Assembly: GCF_028553805.1 (NCBI RefSeq)
Contig: NZ_CP067140.1
Span: 2,232,001-2,296,000, forward strand
Reading direction: 5' to 3'
Source: Paracoccus saliphilus
Lineage (GTDB): Bacteria; Pseudomonadota; Alphaproteobacteria; Rhodobacterales; Rhodobacteraceae
DNA length: 64,000 bases
The notes beneath the pieces are model-generated. The model searched no databases, was not told where the DNA came from, and was given only the letters and a program-made list of their open reading frames with translations. The translations under genes and the position numbers were made by a program. Shown here one piece after another: positions 51,340 through 59,060 of the stretch; within the stretch, counting starts at the first letter, position 1; each line of letters opens with the position of its first letter.

Positions 51340-51873
51340 TCACAGGGACGATCCTTCGCTCAACTCGGCCGGTTCCTGAGCATTGGCGCCGTAGCGTCCG
51401 CCCTTCAGATCCCGAATGAGATGGGCCATCGAATAGATAGCCATCAGGCCGAAGGAGACCATTGGTGCGAGATTGATCCAGAAATAAGGCACCTCCAATA
51501 CCGGCGTTTTGCGCACGAAGCCACCGGCAGCCAAGGTCCAGGATAGCCAGCAGAACCAGAGGTTGGCTCCGAAAAGGGTGAGGTTCACCAAGATCGAAAG
51601 ACCACGCTGCAGGCGTGGCGGGAGCAACCCGAAGAAGATGTCGACGGAGATCAGCATCCTGGTTCGGTAAAGCCAGGCGACCGCAGCGAAGACCGACCAG
51701 GTAAAACCGATATACGCCAGCTCCTCGGTGAAGAGGAGCCCACCCCTGAAGAAGTATCGGAGGAAGACATTGGCTATGACAACGGCGAGCATGATCAGGA
51801 AGAACAGCCCGGCCACATAAAGCTCAGCTTTGTGCGCGATGGTCCGTACGCTCAAGGGACGCGAATAGGTCAT
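51340..51873 (-). CDS. dctQ: TRAP transporter small permease (DctQ), second system
   Basis: A 177-residue four-helix membrane protein. The start at 51873 (MTYSRPLSVRTIAHKAELYV) follows a GGACGG box. An upstream extension to 51993 would overlap the binding-protein gene and looks non-coding. Typical DctQ features are VIANVFLRYFFRGGLLFTEE, ELAYIGFTWSVFAAVAWLYR, and RTRMLISVDIFFGLLPPRLQ. It lies 74 bp after dctP. Confidence 0.9.
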   Translation of the reverse strand: MTYSRPLSVRTIAHKAELYVAGLFFLIMLAVVIANVFLRYFFRGGLLFTEELAYIGFTWSVFAAVAWLYRTRMLISVDIFFGLLPPRLQRGLSILVNLTLFGANLWFCWLSWTLAAGGFVRKTPVLEVPYFWINLAPMVSFGLMAIYSMAHLIRDLKGGRYGANAQEPAELSEGSSL

Positions 51874-51947
51874 CAAATACCGTCCTGGGCTTGTGCCGTT
51901 CGTAGGATGCGGGGCGCCTCTTGTTCGGCCACCCCGAATGCTGCTGC

Positions 51948-52946
51948 TCAACCGATAATCTCGTTGATCTTGTCGTAAAGCCCTGGAGTCCATTCCGGGA
52001 AGTGGTCGGGGGTTTCGGCAGCTGCCGCAAAGAAGCTTTCACGGTCGACGTCATTGAAGGTCAGACCCGCCTCTTCCAGCTTGCCGCGATATTCATCCTC
52101 GAGGGCGATAATCTGCGGCTGTCGGACAGCGGTGTAACCTCGGCCGACAGTATCGAGTGCCTTCTGCGCTGCCTCGGGAAGGTCGTCATAGACCTTTTGA
52201 GACATCAGGATCGATGTTGTCGCAACCAAATGGCCGGTAAGCGAGATATAAGGTTTGGTCTCGAACCATTTGGTCGAATAGATCACTGAAAGCGGGCTTT
52301 CGGCACCGTCCGCGACGCCCTGGCTGAGCGCGGTATAGGCTTCCGAAAAGGCGGTATTGGTGATGATTCCGCCCAGAACACGCCCAACCTCGTTCCACAT
52401 CTTGGTCGGCGCATTGCGGATTTTCAGCCCCTGGGTGTCGGTACGCTTTTCGACTTGACGATTCGACAGAAGGTGACGCGTTCCGAAATAGGTCATGGTC
52501 AGGACGCGAATACCTTGAGCCTGAACCTCCTCCTCCCAACCGCGGACAAGGTCCGAATTCCAGAGCGTGCCGATATCTTCAGGTTTCTTCACCAGATAGG
52601 GCGCCATCATGGCGGCAAAATCGGGCTTGTAGTTGTAGAGATGGGTCGGGTCGCTGTCTTGCAGGATCGGCGCCCCGCGCGAGACGGCTTCTATCATGTC
52701 ATTGGTCTTGCCCAGAGTTTCGGTCGGGTAGACCTCGACTTTCAGCGTCCCTTCGGCAGCCTCCTCGATCCGTTTTCCGAAATCCTGCCACATGGGGAAA
52801 CTCGGGTCCTGATTGCTGACCACGAGATTCATTCGCAGAAGCACCGGCGACTGCGCACGAAGGACAGTCGGCGCGGCAAGACCCGACATCGCCGCGGCCC
52901 CACCAAGAGCAAAAGTTTTCAGGAACTGCTTTCTTGTAATGGACAT
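51948..52946 (-). CDS. dctP: TRAP transporter solute-binding protein (DctP), second system, Tat-like signal
   Basis: A 332-residue periplasmic receptor. The start at 52946 follows GGGAGGAGG. The leader MSITRKQFLKTFALGGAAAM has the spacing of a Tat signal (TRKQFLK, Arg-Lys instead of Arg-Arg) and ends in LRAQ. The mature part has SFPMWQDFGKRIEEAAEGTL, VEVYPTETLGKTNDMIEAVS, and GLKIRNAPTKMWNEVGRVLG with the carboxylate-binding Arg. It heads the dctP-dctQ-dctM-GST unit. An ATGATGCATGAT element, the motif shared with two other operons here, lies about 123 bases upstream, so the nearby GntR protein probably controls it. The ligand is unknown, probably an acid sugar or polyol acid. Confidence 0.92.
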   Translation of the reverse strand: MSITRKQFLKTFALGGAAAMSGLAAPTVLRAQSPVLLRMNLVVSNQDPSFPMWQDFGKRIEEAAEGTLKVEVYPTETLGKTNDMIEAVSRGAPILQDSDPTHLYNYKPDFAAMMAPYLVKKPEDIGTLWNSDLVRGWEEEVQAQGIRVLTMTYFGTRHLLSNRQVEKRTDTQGLKIRNAPTKMWNEVGRVLGGIITNTAFSEAYTALSQGVADGAESPLSVIYSTKWFETKPYISLTGHLVATTSILMSQKVYDDLPEAAQKALDTVGRGYTAVRQPQIIALEDEYRGKLEEAGLTFNDVDRESFFAAAAETPDHFPEWTPGLYDKINEIIG

Positions 52947-53068
52947 GGATCCTCCTCCCAACGCGCATTTTTGGCGCGGTTTCCCGGCATCAGGGCGAGC
53001 CACACCCATCCGGCACTTCGTTTTCCGGCTGCCAATATTTTGACCGCCCGGATCCTCCTTTTAAATAT

Positions 53069-53080
53069 ATGATGCATGAT
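53069..53080. promoter_or_regulatory. GntR-type operator candidate 1 (ATGATGCATGAT), upstream of dctP
   Basis: A one-base variant of the perfect palindrome ATCATGCATGAT found upstream of the AroE-like operon and of the transketolase operon. It lies in the 293-bp gap between dctP and gntR, in an AT-rich patch. Both flanking genes run leftward, so it serves dctP. No gene was seen in the rest of the gap. Confidence 0.65.
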
Positions 53081-53239
53081 GCGTGGCGCGCGTCAAGAGG
53101 TTTATATGGCTGGTTTTCAAACCGATTGATGACTCTCAATTGTACAACATGGCTACGGGCACATCTTCTCATGCCACCAGCTCCCGCCGGCGACGAAAAG
53201 ATCAGTTCAGATGAATGAATTTTGCTTACACGCGTCGTA

Positions 53240-53920
53240 TCATCGGAGAACTGATCCATCCGAGAGCTCGGCCCCGATCTCACGGATGAGGTCTTCGGCC
53301 CAGGCGATGTCCTCCTGTATGGCCTTTCGACTGCGCTCCTGATTGCCGGAAGCAAGGGCGTCGAGAAGTTCGTGATGCTTGTGTTCATCGCTGGCGATTT
53401 CACGCACAGGCATCCTTATGTGGAACAGTCGCAGGAGCGGGCCAATCAATGTCCACATATTCTCGCAAAGCCCAACCAATAGCGGCATGCCGGACATGCG
53501 CAACAGCGCGAAATGAAAATTGCGGTTCAGAATGCTGGCCTTGGCCGGGTCGCGCGCCGCCGCGGCAATGAATCGGGCGTGAATCTCGCGTAGCTCGTCC
53601 AACTCCTCGGGCGTGATCCGCGCAGCCGCCTCATAGGCCGCACGCCCCTCGAGCTCTTGGCGAATTGCCTGGATTTCCAGAAGTTGCACGGTGTCAAACC
53701 GCGGGACCTGAAAAGAGGTTGCGGCACGCATCTGCAACGCGCGCTCGCTAACAAGCCGGAAAATCGCCTCGCGAACCGGCGTAATAGAGGTGCCATATTC
53801 CTCGGCAAGACCGGCAATCGTCAGTCGGTGCCCAGGTTCATACTGACCGTTCATCAGTGCCAGTCGGAGGCTTTCGTAAAGTTGTGCCGACAGGTTCAGA
53901 CGAACGATTTTCTTATCCAT
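53240..53920 (-). CDS. GntR-family regulator, FCD (FadR) subfamily
   Basis: A 226-residue regulator. The N-terminal winged helix reads YESLRLALMNGQYEPGHRLT, LAEEYGTSITPVREAIFRLV. The C-terminal FCD domain has EIQAIRQELEGRAAYEAAAR, the metal-ligand type Asp/His positions around NRNFHFALLRMSG, and DEHKHHELLDALASGNQERS. FCD proteins bind small carboxylates, usually as repressors relieved by the substrate or an intermediate. It is last in the AroE-like to VOC operon, 12 bp after the VOC gene. Three ATCATGCATGAT-type sites before the operons of this region are its likely targets, including its own promoter. Confidence 0.92.
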   Translation of the reverse strand: MDKKIVRLNLSAQLYESLRLALMNGQYEPGHRLTIAGLAEEYGTSITPVREAIFRLVSERALQMRAATSFQVPRFDTVQLLEIQAIRQELEGRAAYEAAARITPEELDELREIHARFIAAAARDPAKASILNRNFHFALLRMSGMPLLVGLCENMWTLIGPLLRLFHIRMPVREIASDEHKHHELLDALASGNQERSRKAIQEDIAWAEDLIREIGAELSDGSVLR

Positions 53921-53932
53921 GTCATTCCATCC

Positions 53933-54421
53933 TTATCCGCGCGGTTTCTCGACAATCTCGATCAATACACCGTGCGGATCCATCATATACAATCCTCGGC
54001 GGCCTTTGGCGATGCCTTCAGTGATCGCAACCATCCGGCCCTGTTCGCGCCCACCTCCGGCAAGAATGCGCGCCCGCAGCGCGTCTACGTCGGAGGTCAT
54101 CAGGCAGACATGTGCCACATTCCCCTGCGATGCGCGAGTGCCGGATGGGCTATCCTTTGGCGCCTTGAGCTCGATGAACTCGAGATGTGTGCCATGGCCG
54201 AACAGATGCACCAACCGGGCCTGCGCGCCCTCGACTCCCATGAAACCGCCAAGCCATTCCTGATGGCGCACACCAATAGGCTGAGCCTCGAAACCCAACA
54301 CATCCTGCCAGAACCGCACCGACGTTTCCATATCCGGAGTGATGAAACCGGTATGGTCGAAACTGATGTCGGGCAGCGCTGGCAGCTCCGCTGCGCAATC
54401 CGTTTTCGCTGCATCTGTCAT
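53933..54421 (-). CDS. VOC (glyoxalase/dioxygenase superfamily) protein
   Basis: A 162-residue protein with two beta-alpha-beta-beta-beta modules. Possible metal ligands are the His in SFDHTGFIT, the Glu in HLEFIELKAP, the His in VAHVCLMTSD and the Glu in GVLIEIVEKP. This is a complete 2-His-2-Glu set as in glyoxalase I or methylmalonyl-CoA epimerase. It overlaps the enolase-superfamily gene (ATGA), so the two are co-translated. It could be an epimerase, a lyase or a glutathione-dependent enzyme. The GST in the linked TRAP operon makes the last option worth considering. No substrate can be assigned. Confidence 0.85.
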   Translation of the reverse strand: MTDAAKTDCAAELPALPDISFDHTGFITPDMETSVRFWQDVLGFEAQPIGVRHQEWLGGFMGVEGAQARLVHLFGHGTHLEFIELKAPKDSPSGTRASQGNVAHVCLMTSDVDALRARILAGGGREQGRMVAITEGIAKGRRGLYMMDPHGVLIEIVEKPRG

Positions 54422-55527
54422 AGAATTAGAACCTCCCTTCGAGAAATGAACGATTGCATGGCCTCCCAGTCGAGCGCCAAGCCCGTGCCCGGTGTCTCGG
54501 GCGCGACCAGCATGCCCGCCTCGATGCGGATCGGCTGTGTCAGGAAACTTTCGATGGGATCGGCCCCCAGTTCAGGCAAGATTGCCTCGATACGCGAAAC
54601 CGCCTGATCGGCAAAGCCAAGATGCTGATGAAGCGAGGCAAAGACATGGGGAATGACCGCCTTGCCATACACACGCGCCAAGGCCAGCCCATCCAGCACA
54701 TAGCCGATTCCGCCCGAAGCCGCAGCGTCCAGACGCAGGATATCCGCCCCCTCGGCCATGTCGCGCAGCGCCGCAAGATCGATAGCGTCCTCGCCCAGGC
54801 AAACCGGCACCTCGGTGTGCCGGCGCAGTTCTGCCGCGATGCGCCAATCCGTTGGTGCCACGGGATCCTCAAGAAACAGTGCGCCGGTTTCTTCGGCCAA
54901 TCGGCACCAGGGCAATGCGTCCTGCGCCCGCCGCCAAGACCAGTGTGCATCGAGACCAAAGCGCACCCCTTCGGGCAAGGCCGACTTCAGGGCGCGGACC
55001 ACGTCGCGGTCAAAGGCGAAATCGCTGCCGTCGATCATCAGCTTAATGGTACGAAAGCCGCGCTGCGCCAGGGCCGCGCCCTGTTCCGCCGCGACCTGCG
55101 GACTCATGCCGTATCCGATGACGGGCATCAGCTCTATGCGGTCGCGCAGGGTCCCCAGCATGGCGTGCAGCGGCAGCCCCCGGACCTGCGCCTCGGCGTC
55201 CCACAGGGCAATATCGCAAAGCGACACACCCCGAACCATGGTCGCGCGTGGCGCGGGCGTGGGTCCAAGGGACTCGTGCCGCAGGCGCGCCTTGTGGGCC
55301 AGCGGATGCCCAAGATACCGCCGAGCGGCCTCGACCGCGATCTCGAACAGCGGCATGCCGCGGTCATAACCATAAGCATAGCCCACCGCCCCGCCGTCCA
55401 GTTCCAGCCGCAATGCCACATAGGCCCGCTCGCGGATCGGCATCGGGCCCAGCCGGACGGGATGCTCCAGCGGGATGACCAGCCGCAGCACCTCTATCCG
55501 GGTGATCGTTTCCGGTGTTTTGGTCAA
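54418..55527 (-). CDS. mandelate racemase/muconate lactonizing enzyme family protein, atypical active site
   Basis: A 369-residue enolase-superfamily protein. Metal ligands are Asp in GLDAHW, Glu in FLEDPV and Glu in LGEDAI. The barrel-strand-2 motif is TIKLMIDG, so the first Lys is present and the second is Met. A His lies in VIPHVFASLHQHLG near the seventh strand. The N-terminal capping domain includes MPIRERAYVALRLELDGG and GYAYGYDRGMPLFE. This set differs from galactarate dehydratase at 13637 and from the KxH enzyme at 6533. Dehydration, racemisation or cycloisomerisation of a sugar acid or lactone is possible. It overlaps both the SDR and VOC genes by four bases in a tightly coupled operon. 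Confidence 0.88.
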   Translation of the reverse strand: MTKTPETITRIEVLRLVIPLEHPVRLGPMPIRERAYVALRLELDGGAVGYAYGYDRGMPLFEIAVEAARRYLGHPLAHKARLRHESLGPTPAPRATMVRGVSLCDIALWDAEAQVRGLPLHAMLGTLRDRIELMPVIGYGMSPQVAAEQGAALAQRGFRTIKLMIDGSDFAFDRDVVRALKSALPEGVRFGLDAHWSWRRAQDALPWCRLAEETGALFLEDPVAPTDWRIAAELRRHTEVPVCLGEDAIDLAALRDMAEGADILRLDAAASGGIGYVLDGLALARVYGKAVIPHVFASLHQHLGFADQAVSRIEAILPELGADPIESFLTQPIRIEAGMLVAPETPGTGLALDWEAMQSFISRREVLIL

Positions 55528-56330
55528 CTCGACGCCCCAAGGTTCTGACTTTCCACCAACAGCGAATTGCTGGTCATGCCGCCGTCGACCATCAGCAACT
55601 GACCCGTCACGAAGCTGGCCGCATCCGAGGCGAGAAAGATCGCAGTCCCCGTCAGCTCTTCCGGTTTGGCCCAGCGCGACATGGGGGTGCGGTCGATCAC
55701 CACCTGCTCGAAGGGCGTGCCAAGCACATGGCGGTTCATCTCGCTCAGGATATAGCCGGGGCCGATCGAGTTGACAGTGATATTATGCGACCCAAGTTCT
55801 GCGGCCAGTCCCCGGGTCAGGCCCAGAACCCCATGCTTGGCCGCCACATACGAGATGACGCCCGGCCGCGAGGAAATCGACATAACCGAGCCGGTATTGA
55901 TGATCCGTCCCCTGCCCTGCGCCTTCATCGGCCGTGCACAGGTCCGCGCCATCGCATAAACGGCATTCAAGTTGATATCGATGACACGGGAAAATTCCTC
56001 CATCCCGTGATCTTCGATCGGCGCACGGATCAGGATACCGGCATTGTTCATCAAGATGTCGAGCCGGCCCGAGGCGGCGACAAGACGATCTACTTGCGCG
56101 TCAAGCCCGTCGAAATCGGTGACATCGAAGACAGCAGGAACTGCCCGGCCACCCGCCGTCTGAATGGCGTGGCAGGCCTCTTCGGCCGTTTCGCTGCGCA
56201 GGTCGTTTATGATGACTTGCGCACCGGCGCGCGCTAGCGCCTGCGCGAAGGCAAAGCCGATGCCGCGACCCGCGCCGGTGATCAGGGCGACGCGGCCCTC
56301 GAGCGAGAACTGGTTCAGATCAGGGGTCAT
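55524..56330 (-). CDS. SDR family oxidoreductase, gluconate 5-dehydrogenase-like
   Basis: A 268-residue classical SDR. The nucleotide loop is TGAGRGIGFAFA, with NDLRS after strand 2, FDVTD, NNAGI, GSVMS carrying the catalytic Ser and YVAAKHG with the Tyr-Lys pair. A C-terminal SNSLL tail is present. The GR.ALITGAGRGIG start, ISSRPG and SEMNRHVL-like region resemble gluconate/idonate 5-dehydrogenases, which interconvert a secondary alcohol and a keto group on sugar acids. It lies one base after the GldA-like gene and overlaps the enolase-family gene. The substrate is inferred only as a sugar acid or polyol. Confidence 0.86.
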   Translation of the reverse strand: MTPDLNQFSLEGRVALITGAGRGIGFAFAQALARAGAQVIINDLRSETAEEACHAIQTAGGRAVPAVFDVTDFDGLDAQVDRLVAASGRLDILMNNAGILIRAPIEDHGMEEFSRVIDINLNAVYAMARTCARPMKAQGRGRIINTGSVMSISSRPGVISYVAAKHGVLGLTRGLAAELGSHNITVNSIGPGYILSEMNRHVLGTPFEQVVIDRTPMSRWAKPEELTGTAIFLASDAASFVTGQLLMVDGGMTSNSLLVESQNLGASS

Positions 56331-56331
56331 G

Positions 56332-57402
56332 TCACGCAGCCTCGATCCGGCCGATAGCTTCGGCGATGTCGTTCGCCGTGATCTCGCGCGCGAATTTCTT
56401 CATATGCGCGGCCGCCGCAGAGAGTTCCGCGATGGTCTGCACTGTCGAGTTCGAAGCCTGATCCGCACCAAGTTCGGAAAGTTTCAGTGGTAATTTCGCC
56501 GCGCGATAGAATTCGCGCATATCGGCCATAAATTGCGGATCGCGGTTTTCCAGTTCCAGCTGGACAAGCAGCCCATAGGCCACTTGGTGGCCATGCAGTG
56601 CGGTCGCCACTCCGGGTACAGCGGACAATCCGCGCGTCATGCCATGGCTGACCGACAGGCCACCGCTTTCGAATGCCAGGCCACTCATCAGGACCGCAGC
56701 CTCGACCAACGCTTCGAAGGCGGCATTGGGTTTACCTTTGGCATGAGCCGCATAGGCGCCGACCAGGTTTTCACGCACAGTCGTGTAGCAGGCGCGCGCC
56801 AGCGCCAGCGCGGTCAGCGGCGAGCCAGCGCCAAAGACGTTCTTGCCGCCCGCGCCGATGCATTGCTCGACTTCGAAGACCTTGACCAATGCATCGCCCA
56901 CACCGGCAGAAAGCAGTTCGATGGGGGCCTTGATGATAATGTCGGTGTCGACCAGCACCAGTTCAGGATTGCCCCGGTTTTCCTCGACCCCGACCAGCTT
57001 GTGCTGATCGTCATAGATCACCGCGATATGGCTGGTCGGCGAGTCGTTGGAGGCCACGGTCGGGACCGACACGAAATGTGCGCCGATGTCGCGCGCCACG
57101 ATTTTGCCGGTATCGATGGTCTTGCCGCCGCCAGCGCTGATGACGATGTCAGTCGGTGCATCGCCGATCCGGGCAACGATGCGGGCGATTTCGTCATAGG
57201 TGACTTCACCACCAAAGGGCATCAGGGTCAGAGCGACCCCCTCGGCCTCGGCGCTTTGGCGAACCGTTTCGCCACACATTTTCATCACCCGTTCGTCAGC
57301 GATGAAAACCGCCGATTTGCCGATGGCTCCGAGTTCTTTTCCAATGTCGCCCAGCACACCAGGCCCTTGCACATAACGGCGGGGCGCTCCGAATACAATC
57401 AT
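56332..57402 (-). CDS. glycerol dehydrogenase-like (GldA, iron/zinc-type) dehydrogenase
   Basis: A 356-residue member of the GldA branch of the iron-alcohol dehydrogenase superfamily. Seen are PRRYVQGPGVLGDIGKELGA, AGGGKTIDTGK for the nucleotide, PTVASNDSPTS, and the metal ligands Asp in LLSAGVGDALVK, His in VSHGMTRGL and His in ALHGHQVAYG. GldA oxidises glycerol to dihydroxyacetone with NAD. In this operon, with an SDR and a linked transketolase, it may act on another vicinal diol or polyol. It follows the AroE-like gene by 12 bp. Confidence 0.88.
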   Translation of the reverse strand: MIVFGAPRRYVQGPGVLGDIGKELGAIGKSAVFIADERVMKMCGETVRQSAEAEGVALTLMPFGGEVTYDEIARIVARIGDAPTDIVISAGGGKTIDTGKIVARDIGAHFVSVPTVASNDSPTSHIAVIYDDQHKLVGVEENRGNPELVLVDTDIIIKAPIELLSAGVGDALVKVFEVEQCIGAGGKNVFGAGSPLTALALARACYTTVRENLVGAYAAHAKGKPNAAFEALVEAAVLMSGLAFESGGLSVSHGMTRGLSAVPGVATALHGHQVAYGLLVQLELENRDPQFMADMREFYRAAKLPLKLSELGADQASNSTVQTIAELSAAAAHMKKFAREITANDIAEAIGRIEAA

Positions 57403-57414
57403 CTTGTCCTCCTG

Positions 57415-58248
57415 TTAAGCTGTGTCGCCGGCCGCTCCGTTAGCAGCAGGACCGAGCACGAAATCAATGAATGGGTCGATCTGTCCGGCGATCATTGCAT
57501 CGCCCGAAACAGTCTCGGCCCCGCGGATTTCTGCCTCGCGCAGCAGCGCTGTGATCTTCGGCATCATGATTACTTCCGCGACCGTCATGCCGGGCGCGAT
57601 GGATTCCGCCAGCATGGGGAGCGCGTCGCCCTCATGCATGCCAAGCGAGGTCGCATTGATGGCAATATCGAAGCCTGCGGGATCGGCCGCTCCGATCTCC
57701 AACACGATTGAAGTGCTCCGGTTGTCGGCCAGCCTCCGCAGGCGTGCAAGCATAGACTCGGCTCGTGGCTGTGTGCGGTTGGCAACGCGTAATCGCGCGA
57801 TGCCGGCCTCGATCAGCGCTGCGGCAATGGCCAGCGCCACGCCTCCGGCACCGACAATCAATGCCGAGCGTCCACCGATCGCGACATTATGTGCACGCAA
57901 CCCACCGACAAAACCGTCCCCGTCCAGGATGCGACCAGTCAGCGTACCGTCGGGTTCACGCCGTATCACGTTGGCGACTTCCAGGGTTTCTGCGACTCCA
58001 TCCAGCCGATCGCAGAGTCGTGCTGCGTTTTCCTTGTGCGGAATGGTCACTATAGCGCCGGCCAGGCTCTCCGCCTTGCGTAATGCTTCCATGGTGGCAG
58101 ATAGATCTTCGGACCGCACCTGCCAGGGCACAAGCACCGCATTCACACCGCGTTCGACACAGCGGGGATTGAAGCGCTGCGGGGTCTGAAGATGCGCCGC
58201 TGGATAGGCCAAATGCACCAGCACGGCCGTGACTCCATCGATTTGCAT
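57415..58248 (-). CDS. shikimate dehydrogenase-like protein with altered substrate pocket
   Basis: A 277-residue AroE-fold protein. It keeps the catalytic Lys in VTIPHKENAA, the Asp in ILDGDGFVGG, the NADP-type loop VGAGGVALAIAAAL, NRTQPRAE and INATSLGMHEGD. The carboxylate-binding residues of shikimate dehydrogenase are changed. The HSxSP motif reads HLQTP (Ser to Leu and Ser to Thr), and the Asn of NVT reads Ile (IVT). So shikimate itself is an unlikely substrate. A cyclic or acyclic polyol or hydroxy acid is more plausible. First gene of the operon that ends with gntR, with an ATCATGCATGAT site about 30 bases upstream of its ATG. Confidence 0.85.
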   Translation of the reverse strand: MQIDGVTAVLVHLAYPAAHLQTPQRFNPRCVERGVNAVLVPWQVRSEDLSATMEALRKAESLAGAIVTIPHKENAARLCDRLDGVAETLEVANVIRREPDGTLTGRILDGDGFVGGLRAHNVAIGGRSALIVGAGGVALAIAAALIEAGIARLRVANRTQPRAESMLARLRRLADNRSTSIVLEIGAADPAGFDIAINATSLGMHEGDALPMLAESIAPGMTVAEVIMMPKITALLREAEIRGAETVSGDAMIAGQIDPFIDFVLGPAANGAAGDTA

Positions 58249-58277
58249 ACTTCTCTCCCATTACCTTGTCATAAAAC

Positions 58278-58289
58278 ATCATGCATGAT
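58278..58289. promoter_or_regulatory. GntR-type operator candidate 2 (ATCATGCATGAT), upstream of AroE-like operon
   Basis: A perfect 12-bp palindrome, 30-41 bases upstream of the AroE-like start. The 3' context TATTTGAT resembles that of the transketolase site (TATATGAT follows the same core). The position would block RNA polymerase, consistent with repression. Confidence 0.75.
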
Positions 58290-58355
58290 ATTTGATTGTC
58301 GTCAAGCGGCGTGATTTCGCAATCATGCGCCCAAAGAGGAAAAAGCACACTGACA

Positions 58356-58920
58356 ATGGTGCTAGCTTTGGATCAGCCACGCAGTTTGCGTATCGAAAAT
58401 CGCGCCTTGCCTGATCCGGGCCCCGGCGAGCTTCGTGAGCGCATCGGCCAGACACGCTGGCGTGGCAGAGATCATCGTCACCGATGTTGCCCGGGCACCA
58501 CTGGAACTGGCTGAAAGTTTGGGCGCAAATGGCGCCTATGACAGCAGCCAGTCGGCCGCGTTGGGCGAGCTGACCAATGGGGGCGGCGAGATGGACTTGA
58601 CGCTGGAATGTTCTGCCCAACCCGCAGCCATTGCCGACGCCATCGCCGCCACCGGCCCATGTGGCACCATCGTTCAGGTCGGCATGCTCGGCACCGAGAC
58701 CACCGCACCTTTGACCCATGTGGTGACGAAGGAATTGAACTTTCGCGGCACTTTCCGCTTCGACGTGGAGTTCCCACAGGCTGTTCGGCTGATCGCCGAG
58801 CGGCACATCGATGTCCGCCCGTTGATCTCCAGACGCTTTCCGCTGGCCGAGGCCGAAGCGGCCTTTGCCATGGCGCAAGATCACGGACGAGCGATGAAGG
58901 TGCTATTTGACCTGAACTGA
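58356..58920 (+). pseudogene. L-idonate 5-dehydrogenase-like MDR gene with internal deletion
   Basis: The 5' end encodes MVLALDQPRSLRIENRALPD followed by PGPGEL, the N-terminal strand pair of an IdnD or sorbitol-dehydrogenase-like MDR enzyme. About 78 bases from the ATG the frame changes and the text jumps into the Rossmann half: RHAGVAEIIVTDVARAPLEL, AESLGANGAYD, LECSAQP, IVQVGMLGTETTAPL, ending AMKVLFDLN. Roughly 170 residues, including the zinc-binding catalytic part, are missing at the junction near 58433. The 3' portion is open and well preserved, so the deletion is probably recent. IdnD belongs with the polyol and gluconate-type dehydrogenases next door. Confidence 0.8.
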
Positions 58921-58972
58921 GGACCGCCAATCGCAGGTGTGCTGAACCCCACAGCCATTTCATGAAGAGCGA

Positions 58973-58999
58973 CGACGGTCCCGTGGCTCGGGACCGTCG
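58973..58999. terminator. strong hairpin between convergent genes
   Basis: A perfect 11-bp stem (CGACGGTCCCG / CGGGACCGTCG) with a TGGCT loop. It lies 52 bases after the idnD-like pseudogene stop and 61 bases before the transketolase stop on the other strand. There is no clear T-run on either side, so it is a probable bidirectional terminator of uncertain strength. Confidence 0.65.
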
Positions 59000-59060
59000 C
59001 CTTCGGCCGATCGGCGATTAAATTGGATCCGGACCGACCGATGCCATCCGAGGCACTGGA

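Noticed and set aside
56533..57711. A 392-codon plus-strand frame antisense to the GldA-like gene
   Set aside because: It crosses two minus-strand genes with intact active-site motifs and has no ribosome-binding site or family match.
57415..58248. Reading this gene as housekeeping shikimate dehydrogenase (aroE)
   Set aside because: The shikimate-binding Ser/Ser/Asn residues are altered and the gene lies in a catabolic operon, so a biosynthetic role is unlikely.
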